Below are positions 7,835 through 16,771 of a DNA stretch of 64,000 bases, one piece after another. Under the pieces are notes generated by a model. That model was not told the DNA's origin and searched no databases. It worked only from the letters and a program-made list of their open reading frames with translations. This DNA comes from Chromatiaceae bacterium (GTDB lineage: Bacteria > Pseudomonadota > Gammaproteobacteria > Chromatiales > Chromatiaceae), in assembly GCA_024235175.1 (NCBI GenBank), contig JACKMX010000007.1, forward strand, positions 124,001 through 188,000, in the 5' to 3' direction. The position numbers and the translations under genes were made by a program. Numbering within the stretch: position 1 is the stretch's first letter; each line of letters starts with the position of its first letter.

Positions 7835-9757
7835 TCAATTGGATTTTCTGACCCGCAGATACCATTCGGACAATAGTCTTACCTGCTTCCGGGTGTAACC
7901 TTTCTCCATCATGCGACTGATGAAATTCTCGTGCTTGGTCTGGTCTTCGGTAGATGATTTGGCATTGAAGCTGATCACCGGTAGCAGTTCCTCGGTATTT
8001 GAGAACATCTTTTTTTCGATAACGGTGCGAAGCTTCTCGTAGCTAGTCCATCTCGGATTGCGCCCATGATTGTTGGCTCTGGCCCTTAACACGAAATTGA
8101 CGATCTCGTTCCTGAAGTCCTTGGGATTGGAGATGCCGGCCGGCTTCTCGATCTTCTCCAGCTCTTCATTCAGCGCAGAACGGTCGAGAAATTCTCCGGT
8201 TTCGGGGTCCCGGTACTCCTGATCCTGCAACCAGTAATCGACATAGGTGACGTAGCGATCGAAAATGTTCTGGCCGTATTCGGAATAGCTCTCCAGATAG
8301 GAGGTTTGAATCTCCTTGCCAATAAACTCAATATACTCCGGAACAAGGTGCCCTTTGATATAGCCCAGATAGCGCTCCTGGACTTCCTGCGGAAACTGCT
8401 CCTGCAGCACCTGTTGCTCCAGTACATACAACAAATGCACGGGGTTGGCCGCCACTTCCGTAGAATCGAAATTGAACACCTTGGATAGAATCTTGTAGGC
8501 GAAACGGGTGCTGAGACCGGTCATCCCCTCGTTGACGCCAGCATAATCCCGGTATTCCATCAGGCTCTTCGCCTTGGGATCGGTGTCTTTCAGATTTTCT
8601 CCGTCATAGACACGCATTTTGCTCCATATGTTAGAGTTTTCCGGCTCTTTCAGACGAGTCAATACCGAGAACTGGGCCATCATTTTCAATGTATCCGGCG
8701 CGCAGGGTGCTTCCGAAAGACTCGAGTTGCGCAGCAGCTTCTCGTAAATCTGGCGCTCCTCGGTGGTGCGCAGGCAGTAGGGCACCTTGACGATCAACAC
8801 TCTATCAAGGAATGCTTCATTGTTCCTGTTGGATTTGAAACTCTGCCATTCGGATTCGTTTGAGTGCGCCAGAACTATGCCATCGAACGGGATGGCGGAG
8901 ATGCCCTCGGTGCCCTTATAGTTACCCTCCTGGGTTGCGGTCAGCAGCGGATGCAGCACCTTGATCGGCGCCTTGAACATTTCGACGAACTCCAGCAGCC
9001 CCTGATTGGCGAGACAGAGTCCGCCTGAAAAGCTGTAACAATCCGGGTCGTCCTGGGCAAACTCCTCCAGCTTGCGGATATCGACTTTGCCGGTCAAACT
9101 CGAAATATCCTGGTTGTTCTCGTCTCCCGGTTCGGTCTTGGCGATGGCCAGTTGACTCAAGCGGCTCGGCCACAGCTTTACCACGCGAAACTTGCTGATA
9201 TCGCCCCCGTACTCTTTCAACCGCTTCACCGCCCAGGGGCTGGGAATAGTGCGCAGATAGCGTACCGGAATACCGAACTGCTCCTGCAACTCCTCGGCAT
9301 CCTGCTCCGGATTGAATAGGCCCAGCGGGCTCTCGTTCACAGGAGAGTCCTTCAGTGCATAGAAAGGGACCTTCTCCATCAGAAGTTTGAGTTGTTCGGC
9401 AAGGGACGACTTGCCGCCCCCCACCGGGCCTAACAGGTAGAGGATCTGCTTTTTCTCCTCTAGTCCTTGGGCGGCATGCCGCAGAAACGACACGACGGAT
9501 TCGATCGCATCCTCCATACCGTAAAAGCCGTCAAAAGTCGGATAGGTTTTGATGACTTTGTTGGAAAAGATGCGGCTCAGACGTGGATCCTTGCTGGTGT
9601 CCACCATCTCCGGCTCGCCGATCGCCATCAGCAGGCGTTCCGCTGCAGTGGCGTACATCGATTTATCTTCACGACAACCGATTAGATACTCTTCAAGCGA
9701 CATTTCCGCCTGCTGAGTCGTTTCAAAGCGGGATTGATAATTTTCGAAAATGCTCAT
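7835..9757 (-). CDS. prkA: PrkA / YeaG serine protein kinase
   Basis: This 640-residue protein matches PrkA/YeaG (about 644). An AAA-type ATPase domain comes first, with Walker A GPVGGGKSS at residues 110-118, followed by the PrkA C-terminal kinase-like domain. In enteric bacteria YeaG is induced on nitrogen and carbon starvation and acts with YeaH. The start is supported by GGGAGG about 8 nt before the ATG. It heads the operon prkA - yeaH - spoVR. I looked for a sigma-54 promoter upstream and found none convincing. Confidence 0.96.
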   Translation of the reverse strand: MSIFENYQSRFETTQQAEMSLEEYLIGCREDKSMYATAAERLLMAIGEPEMVDTSKDPRLSRIFSNKVIKTYPTFDGFYGMEDAIESVVSFLRHAAQGLEEKKQILYLLGPVGGGKSSLAEQLKLLMEKVPFYALKDSPVNESPLGLFNPEQDAEELQEQFGIPVRYLRTIPSPWAVKRLKEYGGDISKFRVVKLWPSRLSQLAIAKTEPGDENNQDISSLTGKVDIRKLEEFAQDDPDCYSFSGGLCLANQGLLEFVEMFKAPIKVLHPLLTATQEGNYKGTEGISAIPFDGIVLAHSNESEWQSFKSNRNNEAFLDRVLIVKVPYCLRTTEERQIYEKLLRNSSLSEAPCAPDTLKMMAQFSVLTRLKEPENSNIWSKMRVYDGENLKDTDPKAKSLMEYRDYAGVNEGMTGLSTRFAYKILSKVFNFDSTEVAANPVHLLYVLEQQVLQEQFPQEVQERYLGYIKGHLVPEYIEFIGKEIQTSYLESYSEYGQNIFDRYVTYVDYWLQDQEYRDPETGEFLDRSALNEELEKIEKPAGISNPKDFRNEIVNFVLRARANNHGRNPRWTSYEKLRTVIEKKMFSNTEELLPVISFNAKSSTEDQTKHENFISRMMEKGYTRKQVRLLSEWYLRVRKSN

Positions 9758-10060
9758 GGAGTCGTCCCTCCCGGCAGACTGTCATGCTACGTGTGTACTC
9801 TGTCTCCTGTCAGTATTCAATGAGTCGTTCAGGTACAACATGAACCGGATATGATGTATGTGGAACCGCAATACAACTCACGATAATAATGACTGCTCAA
9901 CCTTTAGCTTAGAGTAGATTTGATAACTCTGCTCGATGCTGCCGCACACTTCGTCGGCTTACAGATTCGACCGCGGTCCACCTTTCAGGTTCATTTTTCA
10001 AGGAGACTTAATAGTGTTATCGGATATGGCAGGAAAAGGTTTAGAATCTGTTTTGCAGCG
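9758..10060. other. Divergent intergenic region upstream of prkA
   Basis: No open frame here resembles a known gene. The stretch must hold the prkA promoter on the minus strand. A weak candidate is TTGTAC with TACTGA 17 bp further on, near 9805-9835, too degenerate to call. It merges on the right into a repeat fragment at 10061. Confidence 0.4.
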
Positions 10061-10101
10061 GTAAAAGGTGTCAAGTAAAAGAGGTCGGATCCCTTTTACT
10101 T
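10061..10101 (+). repeat. Solo fragment of the GGATCC-ended repeat family
   Basis: The segment begins GTAAAAGGTGTCAAGTAAAA and holds the core GGTCGGATCCC. AAGTAAAAG (10073-10081) and CTTTTACTT (10093-10101) form a 9-bp hairpin around that core. The layout (a first AAAAGG.GTC copy, then TAAAAG and GGTCGGATCC) matches the left border of the element at 33953. It sits 26 nt before the amidotransferase start, so it lies in or beside that gene's leader. Confidence 0.7.
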
Positions 10102-10127
10102 ATAACGCGATCGAAGGGGGATAACCG

Positions 10128-10814
10128 ATGCGTGCGCATTTTCTACAACATGTTCCGTTTGAGGGGTTGGGCAGTATTGAGCCCTGGCTGATTGCAAAGG
10201 GCTATGAGATCACCGCCACGCGCTTTTTTGAGTCGGATAGCTTGCCACAACTGGATCTTGTTGACTTGCTTGTGGTTGTGGGTGGCCCGATGAGTGTCAA
10301 TGATGTGGCGGAGTTCAGCTGGTTGGCGCTGGAGAAGCAGTACCTTCGCGATGCTGTCGTATCCGGTAAATCGGTGCTCGGCATCTGCCTGGGAGCTCAA
10401 CTTATCGCCAGTGCCCTGGGAGCCAGGGTATACCGGAATGCCGAGAAGGAGATTGGATGGTTACCGGTGGAGGGAGTTGCAACGACGGCTCACTCAGTAT
10501 TCAGCTTTCCCCCGTCAGTCCAGGCGTTTCATTGGCACGGAGAAACTTTCGATCTGCCGCCGACGGCGGTTCATCTTGCGAGAAGCGAAGGTTGCGATAA
10601 CCAGGCGTTTCAAATCGGCACCTCGGTTATTGGTTTGCAGTTCCATCTGGAAACCACTCCGGAGTCCGCGCAGAGTATCGTCTCAAACTGCCGTGATGAG
10701 CTTGTGCCCGCCCGTTATGTGCAGAGGGAAGAGGAGATTCTTTCAGCGCCAACCGAAGCGTACCAGTCAATTAACCGGTTGATGGGCGATATTCTCTCTT
10801 TTCTGACCAGGTGA
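10128..10814 (+). CDS. Class I glutamine amidotransferase-like protein
   Basis: This 228-residue stand-alone class I glutamine amidotransferase has the full triad: Cys87 in GICLGAQL, His173 and Glu175 in GLQFHLET. It resembles GuaA-type amidotransferase domains used without a synthetase partner, often annotated as type 1 glutamine amidotransferase or GMP-synthase-like. It would hydrolyse glutamine or a gamma-glutamyl compound in the cytoplasm; the acceptor is unknown. GGGGG precedes the ATG by about 7 nt. It stands alone, bracketed by copies of the GGATCC-ended repeat. Confidence 0.85.
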   Translation: MRAHFLQHVPFEGLGSIEPWLIAKGYEITATRFFESDSLPQLDLVDLLVVVGGPMSVNDVAEFSWLALEKQYLRDAVVSGKSVLGICLGAQLIASALGARVYRNAEKEIGWLPVEGVATTAHSVFSFPPSVQAFHWHGETFDLPPTAVHLARSEGCDNQAFQIGTSVIGLQFHLETTPESAQSIVSNCRDELVPARYVQREEEILSAPTEAYQSINRLMGDILSFLTR

Positions 10815-10843
10815 GAGTATAAAGCAGTCAAAGCTGTAGCTGT

Positions 10844-10923
10844 AAAAGGTGTCGGATCCCATTTTACAATACGCCTTGTGTTTACTGTTTTTCGATTCAT
10901 TCCAGAAAAAAGGGATCCGACAC
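10844..10923 (+). repeat. Short form (80 bp) of the GGATCC-ended inverted repeat
   Basis: The left arm AAAAGGTGTCGGATCCC (10844-10860) pairs with GGGATCCGACAC at the right end (10912-10923). The interior, read on the minus strand, contains GAATGAATCGAAAAA, which also occurs inside the copy at 32614, so the two are homologous in opposite orientation. The right terminus is shared with the long element that follows. It begins 29 nt after the amidotransferase stop and could act as a hairpin after that gene. Confidence 0.82.
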
Positions 10924-11205
10924 GAATGGCACTTACTTAACGGTAATCGTCGGCCAGTCGACCTACCGACACAGGTCATTTCTTCCGGAAAACGCCGTAA
11001 ATACGTCCATGGCCGCTATCGGCTCCTGCCTTACGCGGCACTTGCACGTCCATGTGCGGCGTAGGCTCGACAGTGGCATCTCGGCAATTGCTCCTGCATT
11101 GCTCTACCTTCCCACATCCCTGTGGGTCGCCTGCCACTGACGTTTCCTTCAGAAACAACCCGTATCGGCTTAAATTAAGTGCAATTCGGATCCGACACCT
11201 TTTAC
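10912..11205 (+). repeat. Long form of the GGATCC-ended inverted repeat
   Basis: The element begins GGATCCGACACGAATGGCAC and ends GGATCCGACACCTTTTACTT. Its interior matches the reverse complement of the element at 33953-34157, for example CAGGTCATTTCTTCCGGAAA and CAGAAACAACCCGTATCGGC. It is longer than that copy because of extra segments around 11010-11050 and 11080-11130 (CTCCTGCATTGCTCTACC). Its outer border abuts the esterase stop codon (11206-11208). The whole 10815-11205 gap consists of this and the short element, with no gene. Confidence 0.82.
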
Positions 11206-12144
11206 TTATTTGGTAAGAAACTCTCCGATCCTGCGGTAGGCCTCAACGCATTGATCCGGTACCAGCTGCTCCAGGTTCAGGAACGCATGGATCATGCCTT
11301 CGGATTCAAAATATTCTGCGCGGACACCGGCCTCGCGTAAACGCTCGACATAGGCTCTGCCCTCATCGCGCAATGGACAGTACTCGGCGGTGATGACCAG
11401 CGTCTCCGGCAGTCGTTTCGAGCAGGGCATGAACAATGGCGAGGCATCCTTTCTGTTCTCTATGCCCTGAAAATAGTTGTCGAAGTACCAGAGAATCCGG
11501 TCGCGATCCAGCAGGTAGCCTTTGGCAAACTCGTGGGCAGAGGGCTGGCTCAGGGTATAGTCCAGGCTCGGGTAGATCAGCACCTGTCGTTGAATGGTGA
11601 CGCCAGGATCGAACTGGAGCCGATGGCTGCTGGTGGCACAGAGCGCGCCACCGGCGCTGTCTCCGGCCAGGGAGATATGATCTTCGAAACGCAGGCCAAG
11701 ATTTTTCAGCACCGGTTGAATGCCCTTTATCACGCTGCCCAGGTCGGTCACACCTTGCGGATAGGGACACTCGGGCGCCAGTCTGTAGTCCACCGACACC
11801 AGGAGATGCGACGCAGCTCTGGCAAGCCTGCGTGCAATCGGATCGTAAAGGCTGAGGCTGCCTGCCATATGTCCGCCGCCGTGGGCAAACACCAGGACGG
11901 GCAGCGCAGCGTCCGGTTGAGGGTGATAAATTCGTACCGGAACTTGAAAATGACTGCCGGGTACCAGATCGTCCTTGATCAGGGGGATCTCCGGCGCCGA
12001 TGTGACATACCGCCGGGTCAGCGTCTCCAGTGCCTCTCTTGCGTTACTCGGGGTGATTTTGAACCCGCTCTCCAGCAACTGTTGCTTGAGCGCGTTGAAC
12101 GCTTCAAGCCAGTTCTGCAGCGGTAGTGGAATGGGGTTGGGCAT
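11206..12144 (-). CDS. Alpha/beta hydrolase, hormone-sensitive lipase family
   Basis: This 312-residue esterase-type hydrolase has the HGGG oxyanion motif at residues 88-91 and the nucleophile motif GDSAG at 161-165 (Ser163). The Asp and His of the triad fit LRDEGRAY and EGMIHAF near the C-terminus. The HGGG-GDSAG pair is diagnostic of the hormone-sensitive lipase / acetyl esterase family, acting on short to medium acyl esters. There is no signal peptide, so it is cytoplasmic. It starts 5 nt after the upstream nuclease stop, so the two are co-transcribed. Its 3' end abuts a repeat. Confidence 0.92.
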   Translation of the reverse strand: MPNPIPLPLQNWLEAFNALKQQLLESGFKITPSNAREALETLTRRYVTSAPEIPLIKDDLVPGSHFQVPVRIYHPQPDAALPVLVFAHGGGHMAGSLSLYDPIARRLARAASHLLVSVDYRLAPECPYPQGVTDLGSVIKGIQPVLKNLGLRFEDHISLAGDSAGGALCATSSHRLQFDPGVTIQRQVLIYPSLDYTLSQPSAHEFAKGYLLDRDRILWYFDNYFQGIENRKDASPLFMPCSKRLPETLVITAEYCPLRDEGRAYVERLREAGVRAEYFESEGMIHAFLNLEQLVPDQCVEAYRRIGEFLTK

Positions 12145-12149
12145 GATAA

Positions 12150-13541
12150 TTATCCTAGTTCAAAAATATTGCCCGGTTCCGGGACGGACGCCTGCAGATT
12201 GAGCCTGGTTTCGAGGGTGTTGCGAAAATCCTGTTTCACCTCCGCCTCGCCGTGCACCACATGTACATGGGGATTGGATTTGAAGTTTCCGGCCCAGCGG
12301 ATAAGATCGTCCACGTCTGCATGGGCCGAGAGGCCGCCAACCGTATGCACCTTAGCCTTTATCCGGTATTCGTCGCCATGGATCCTGACCGCGGAATCCC
12401 CGTCGACAAGCCTGCGGCCTAAGGTTCCGTTGGCCTGATAACCCACAAGCATGATATGTGCACCGCTGTGTGAAATGTTGTGCTTCAGGTGATGGATGAT
12501 ACGGCCACCGGTCAGCATGCCGCTGGCGGATATAATGATGGCGCCGCTCTTGATCCGATTGATGGCCATGGACTCCTTGGGCGAGGGTGTAAGGTGCAGG
12601 TTTTTAAGAAAAGGCATCTCATTCACCTGTTTGCGCAATCTGGTCGCCTCCTCATCATAGAGGTGCGGATACTCCCAATAGACCTTGCTTGCGCGGATCG
12701 CCATCGGGCTATCCAGAAATATCTGCCAGCGGTCCAGATTCCATTCGTCGTAGTGCTTTCCCAGGTAGTAGAGAATCTCCTGGCTGCGGCCGATGGCGAA
12801 GGCGGGAATCAGCAGATTGCCTTTCTGGTGTGCGGCATCACTGATGATCTGACCTATCTCATCGATGGTGCTCTGCCGATCCCGGTGGCGCCGGTTGCCA
12901 TAGGTGCTTTCCATGATCACGTGATCGGCATGTTCGATTACCGCGGGGTCATTCAGAATCGGAGTGTCGTACTGCCCCAGGTCTCCGCTGAAAACCACTT
13001 TTCGCTCTATGCCGTTTTCGATCAACCAGATTTCGACGTTGCATGAACCCAGTATGTGACCGGCATCCTTATAACGCAGATGTATGCCCGGCAGGATTTC
13101 GCGCTTCTCCCGGTAGCTCAGGCGGACTATGTTTTGCAGAGCAGCGCTGGCATCCTCGACCGTGTAAAGCGGATCGATCAACGGTTTCTTTTTGCGTTTG
13201 CGCCACTTGTTTTCGTACTGGGCATCCTTTTCCTGCAGAAAAGCCGCATCCTGGAGCAGGATTTCGCACAGATCGGCGGTCGCGTTCTGGGTGTAGATAG
13301 GACCGGCGTAGCCCTGTTTGACCAGCAGTGGAATGCGGCCGGAATGGTCGATGTGACCGTGACTCAGTACCACAGCGCTGATTTCATCCGGTGCGAAGGG
13401 AAAGGGGTTGCGGTTGTTCTCCATCTCCTCGCGGCGGCCCTGGATCAGACCGCAATCGAGCAGCAGGGTCTGCCCGTTGGCACGCAGGATGTGGCAGGAA
13501 CCGGTTACTCCGCTGGTAGCGCCGTAGAATTCGATATGCAT
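12150..13541 (-). CDS. MBL-fold beta-CASP RNA-processing nuclease
   Basis: This 463-residue metallo-beta-lactamase protein has the beta-CASP domain of RNA-processing exonucleases. The metal motif HGHIDH lies at residues 61-66; later motifs include SGDLGQYD and, in the C-terminal part, GGLSAHADVDDL. The length equals that of the YSH1-like bacterial group. The start at 13541 (MHIEFYGATSG) is preceded by AGGGG at good spacing and places the fold at residue 1. A longer in-frame start at 13610 is less likely. It heads a two-gene operon with the esterase. Confidence 0.92.
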   Translation of the reverse strand: MHIEFYGATSGVTGSCHILRANGQTLLLDCGLIQGRREEMENNRNPFPFAPDEISAVVLSHGHIDHSGRIPLLVKQGYAGPIYTQNATADLCEILLQDAAFLQEKDAQYENKWRKRKKKPLIDPLYTVEDASAALQNIVRLSYREKREILPGIHLRYKDAGHILGSCNVEIWLIENGIERKVVFSGDLGQYDTPILNDPAVIEHADHVIMESTYGNRRHRDRQSTIDEIGQIISDAAHQKGNLLIPAFAIGRSQEILYYLGKHYDEWNLDRWQIFLDSPMAIRASKVYWEYPHLYDEEATRLRKQVNEMPFLKNLHLTPSPKESMAINRIKSGAIIISASGMLTGGRIIHHLKHNISHSGAHIMLVGYQANGTLGRRLVDGDSAVRIHGDEYRIKAKVHTVGGLSAHADVDDLIRWAGNFKSNPHVHVVHGEAEVKQDFRNTLETRLNLQASVPEPGNIFELG

Positions 13542-13785
13542 GTTATTTGCCCCTGTAAGGATATTTATCTGTTCTGTACAGGCAGCGTGAAAAGCCACCA
13601 ACCCAGACACCAGTTTAGCATGATGCCGTAGTTTGTAATGCTCCGTGGATATTTGACAACTGACATTCGGAAAGGCTCATAATAATATGAAAAATAAAAT
13701 AATTACATAATATTTTTCAGAGAATTCAGATAAGCTGAACGGTGGAAACCGGGAAAGATATTTCCGGCTCAGAGTTCTTTTTGGC

Positions 13786-13814
13786 TTGACCGGTCCGGTT
13801 GATCGGATTAGAGT
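13786..13814 (+). promoter_or_regulatory. Candidate promoter for the cobalamin riboswitch transcript
   Basis: TTGACC (13786-13791), a 17-bp spacer and TAGAGT (13809-13814) form a plausible sigma-70 promoter that would start transcription just before the riboswitch. The upstream part of the gap (13542-13785) is AT-rich with no recognisable gene. Confidence 0.45.
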
Positions 13815-13824
13815 TTCGCCACCT

Positions 13825-14015
13825 TAGGTATCTGCCAGCAGCAGATAAATGGGAAGTCGGTGAGACTCTGAAAAGCAGGTCAATGCCGACGCTGCCCCCG
13901 CAACGGTAGGCAGGGTATGTGAGCAGCAAGATGCCACTGTGTAGCCACATGGGAAGGCGCTGTTTCACCGGATTAAACCGCCCCTGTGAGCCCGGAGACC
14001 GGCCTCTGGTAACCA
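13825..14015 (+). ncRNA. Cobalamin riboswitch
   Basis: The RNA has conserved elements of the adenosylcobalamin class in order: GGGAAGTCGGTGAGACTC (13851 onward), GACGCTGCCCCCGCAACGGT, GATGCCACTG (the B12 box, about 13930-13939), GGGAAGGCGC, and GTGAGCCCGGAGACCGGCC. It lies 150 nt before a BtuB-type receptor on the same strand. Binding of B12 would repress receptor synthesis, the usual arrangement in Proteobacteria. Confidence 0.96.
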
Positions 14016-14164
14016 ACCTGTGGGTGTTGCGGAGGGCGGCATAGGTGAGCATTCTGGCCAGGTCCGGCAGATTCGGGTTTCACACCCTGTTCGCGTTTTC
14101 CTCTACCAACTCCCCCTGAATTCAATACAACAAAAGGCACGGGTGAGCGCCGTCGGGGAAAATT

Positions 14165-16123
14165 ATGCAAAGATCCATCCTTCTACTCTCTATTCTGGGG
14201 ATAACCGCCAATCAAGCCGGCGCTGAAGTACCAACCGTACTGGATACGGTGGTGGTGAGCGCCACCCGTTCGGAGCAAGTCAGCGTACCGACACCGGCGA
14301 GCATCTCCGTCATCACAGCGCAGGATATAGAACGCAGCGGTGCCCGAAACGTGACCGAACTGCTGCGCGGACGGGCCGGAATTCAGGTCAGCGATCTGTA
14401 TGGCGATGGCAGCGGCGGGGCGGTGTTCGACATGCGCGGATTTGGTGCCACCGCGGGATCCAACACCCTGATCCTGATCGACGGCAGACGGCTGAATAAT
14501 GCGGCCGATATTGCCACGCCCGATGTGACCACGGTAGCGCTGAAAAACATCGAACGCATTGAAATCATCGAAGGCAGCGCCGGCACCCTGTTCGGCAATC
14601 AAGCGGTGGGCGGCGTGATCAATATCATCACCAAGCGGCCGCAGGAGTTCCATGCGGATATGGATGTCAGCGTTGGCAGCTACGATAGCCGCACTCTGAC
14701 CACATCGGTCAGTGATCGCTTCGACAACGGTATCTCCTACCGTTTCGCAGCCGAAGCACGTGCAAGCGACAACTATCGAGACAACAACGCACTGGAATAT
14801 CAGAATGCGGTCGGGCGCATTGATTATGAACACACAGGCAGCCGGATATTTGGCGAGATCCAGTACACCAACGAAGACCTGGAGACACCTGCAGCACTGT
14901 TCGCTGAAGAGTTGAAAGAGGACCGCAGACAGTCGGCCGTGGTCTACGCCGACGATTTTCAGGACACCGACACACTGGTTGGCAGATTCGGCCTGAGTCA
15001 GGATCTGAGCGACATTTGGTCTTTGGATGTGGAACTGGCCTACCGTGATGTGGATCGGAAGTTTGCCAACAGCTTCCGCAGCGGCCCGGTGCCACCGGCG
15101 GATCAGACCAGGGATGTGTACACACTGACCCCACGGCTGATCGGCACTCTGCCAATGAATGGCAGCGAAGCCATATTCACTTTCGGCGCCGATCTGGAAA
15201 AGACCGATTACCATCTGCGCAGCTCGCTGGGGACACAGGATGTTGATCAGCTCATTCAGGCCTACTATGTGCAGGGGGTGATTCCGCTCAATCCGAAGTG
15301 GTCGGTGACTGCCGGTGGCCGCTGGGCCAAGGTCAGCAACGATATCACCGACAGTTTCGCTTTCGCCGGCGGTGGGGAGTTGGATGATGAAGTCACAGTT
15401 GGGACTTTCGGTCTGACCTACAGACCGGAACGCTCCTGGCGTCTGTTTGCGCGCGCCGACGAGAACTTCCGCTTCGCTAAGGTGGATGAACATACCAGTG
15501 TGTTCGGGTCCACTGACGGATTGAAAAACCAGACCGGGATCTCTTATGAACTTGGTGGTGAGTGGAGTGGCGACCTCGGCAGGGTGCTGCTGACCGCCTA
15601 CCGGTTGGAACTGGATGACGAGATCAGCTACGACCCGGCGCTGTTTCACAATGTCAATCTCGATTCAACCATGCGCAAGGGATTGATTCTGGAAGTCTGG
15701 GCGAAAGTTCACACCGATGTTGATGTCGGTGTCTACTACAGCTATGTCGATTCCGAGACCGATTCGGGCAGCTTTGCCGGTAATCGCATACCTTTGGTTG
15801 CCGAGCACAGTGCCAGCCTGATGGTTGACTACCGACCCATACCAAATCTGGATTTGCATGCGGAGTTGCTGTATGTCGGCGATCAGGTGCTGGGCGGAGA
15901 TTTTGCCAACGAGTTCCCCGAGCTGGATGACTACACCCTGTTCACTCTCAGCGGCGAGTACCGGATCAATGGCTGGAGTTTCGAAGCCAGGGTCAATAAC
16001 CTGTTCGACCGGGAGTACAGCGAAACAGGATCCACCGGATATGATGCCGGATTCACGTTGCGCGACTCCTACTTTCCTGCGCCGGAGCGTAACTTCTGGC
16101 TCAAGGTCGGTTACGATTTCTGA
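14165..16123 (+). CDS. btuB: TonB-dependent vitamin B12 receptor (BtuB-like)
   Basis: This 652-residue outer-membrane receptor has a signal peptide (ends near AGAE, residues 18-21), a TonB box at about 24-31 (TVLDTVVV), a plug domain with ITAQDIERSGARNVTELLRG and NTLILIDGRRLNN, and a 22-strand-type barrel ending NFWLKVGYDF, with the terminal Phe needed for barrel assembly. The upstream cobalamin riboswitch identifies the substrate as B12 or a cobinamide. GGGGAA precedes the ATG. No btuCDF transport genes follow, so the inner-membrane part is elsewhere. Confidence 0.94.
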   Translation: MQRSILLLSILGITANQAGAEVPTVLDTVVVSATRSEQVSVPTPASISVITAQDIERSGARNVTELLRGRAGIQVSDLYGDGSGGAVFDMRGFGATAGSNTLILIDGRRLNNAADIATPDVTTVALKNIERIEIIEGSAGTLFGNQAVGGVINIITKRPQEFHADMDVSVGSYDSRTLTTSVSDRFDNGISYRFAAEARASDNYRDNNALEYQNAVGRIDYEHTGSRIFGEIQYTNEDLETPAALFAEELKEDRRQSAVVYADDFQDTDTLVGRFGLSQDLSDIWSLDVELAYRDVDRKFANSFRSGPVPPADQTRDVYTLTPRLIGTLPMNGSEAIFTFGADLEKTDYHLRSSLGTQDVDQLIQAYYVQGVIPLNPKWSVTAGGRWAKVSNDITDSFAFAGGGELDDEVTVGTFGLTYRPERSWRLFARADENFRFAKVDEHTSVFGSTDGLKNQTGISYELGGEWSGDLGRVLLTAYRLELDDEISYDPALFHNVNLDSTMRKGLILEVWAKVHTDVDVGVYYSYVDSETDSGSFAGNRIPLVAEHSASLMVDYRPIPNLDLHAELLYVGDQVLGGDFANEFPELDDYTLFTLSGEYRINGWSFEARVNNLFDREYSETGSTGYDAGFTLRDSYFPAPERNFWLKVGYDF

Positions 16124-16125
16124 TA

Positions 16126-16158
16126 AGAAGAAAACAGCCGGCAACATTCGTTGCCGGC
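16126..16158 (-). terminator. Intrinsic terminator for the minus-strand secreted protein
   Basis: GCCGGCAAC (16137-16145) and GTTGCCGGC (16150-16158) form a perfect 9-bp GC-rich stem with an ATTC tetraloop. Read on the minus strand the stem is followed by TGTTTTCTTCTT, a T-rich tract. This is a good Rho-independent terminator for the gene at 16184-16468. On the plus strand it could also end the btuB transcript, without a T tract. Confidence 0.85.
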
Positions 16159-16183
16159 CGTTCCTGACAGCTCAGACTGCGAC

Positions 16184-16468
16184 TTAAATGTTGTCGATCA
16201 GGTCGTCCCGGTTGTCGCGGTCGTTGCCGGTAAAGACATATGCATCAATGCTGCCGACGCCCTTTGTCTCACGTAGGTTCCAGAGCAGATAACCCTCGGT
16301 TTCCTTAGGTCCTGCAAACGTATGGATGTAGGGTTCACCCCGGCTGGGCTGTACCGCACCGTTGCCGTGCAGAATATCTTCCGACTGTTTGTCGGTGAAA
16401 GCGCTGGCAGGGCCGGAGAGGATGGCTGCGCCGATAAGGGCTGCGGTAACAGTAATCGTCTTTTTCAT
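16184..16468 (-). CDS. Small secreted protein of unknown function
   Basis: I do not recognise this 94-residue protein. It has a clear Sec signal peptide (MKKTITVTAALIGAAILSG, cleavage near PASA-FT) and a mature part of about 70 residues without cysteine or transmembrane segments. It is acidic at the C-terminus (NDRDNRDDLIDNI) and has a central GPKETEGYLLWNLRETKG segment. It should be periplasmic or extracellular. GGAGA precedes the ATG and an intrinsic terminator follows, so it is a real single-gene unit. Confidence 0.78.
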   Translation of the reverse strand: MKKTITVTAALIGAAILSGPASAFTDKQSEDILHGNGAVQPSRGEPYIHTFAGPKETEGYLLWNLRETKGVGSIDAYVFTGNDRDNRDDLIDNI

Positions 16469-16771
16469 GATGATCTCCTTGCAATCGAGTTCGGTTAAGT
16501 AAGCGTTATTGCTTGACTTTAGTCATTGCAGAGGGCGTGCCAACTTTTTTATGAATACATAAAATCAATGTAAATCATTAAGATAAATTCCATTTAGAGA
16601 ATGTATCGCAGATTTTTTCATATTCGATGCGGAATGAATCGTTACGGATAAAATTATCGTTTCGTTACAATGTTAACGGAATCACGAGTGTCCGCATTTG
16701 AACCCTCGGTATTTGGAGAGCATTATTTCCAACCACACGCCTTGAGTATTGATGCGTTGAGGAGCGACCAA
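16469..16771. other. AT-rich divergent intergenic region
   Basis: This 303-bp stretch separates the secreted-protein gene from the AhpD-like gene and should hold both promoters. It has the short palindrome TGACTTTAGTCA (16514-16525), a possible operator upstream of the secreted-protein gene, and a run of poly-AT sequence at 16545-16660. No gene or structured RNA is recognisable. Confidence 0.4.

Noticed and set aside
9758..9960. A sigma-54 promoter before prkA, as known for E. coli yeaGH
   Set aside because: No GG at -24 with GC at -12 at correct spacing could be found on the minus strand.
10061..11205. CRISPR array suggested by repeated GGATCC-containing units
   Set aside because: The copies are inverted, of unequal length and irregularly spaced, with no spacer pattern and no cas genes.
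14183..15649. A 488-codon minus-strand open frame inside btuB
   Set aside because: It is antisense to a well-supported TonB-dependent receptor and gives no recognisable protein.
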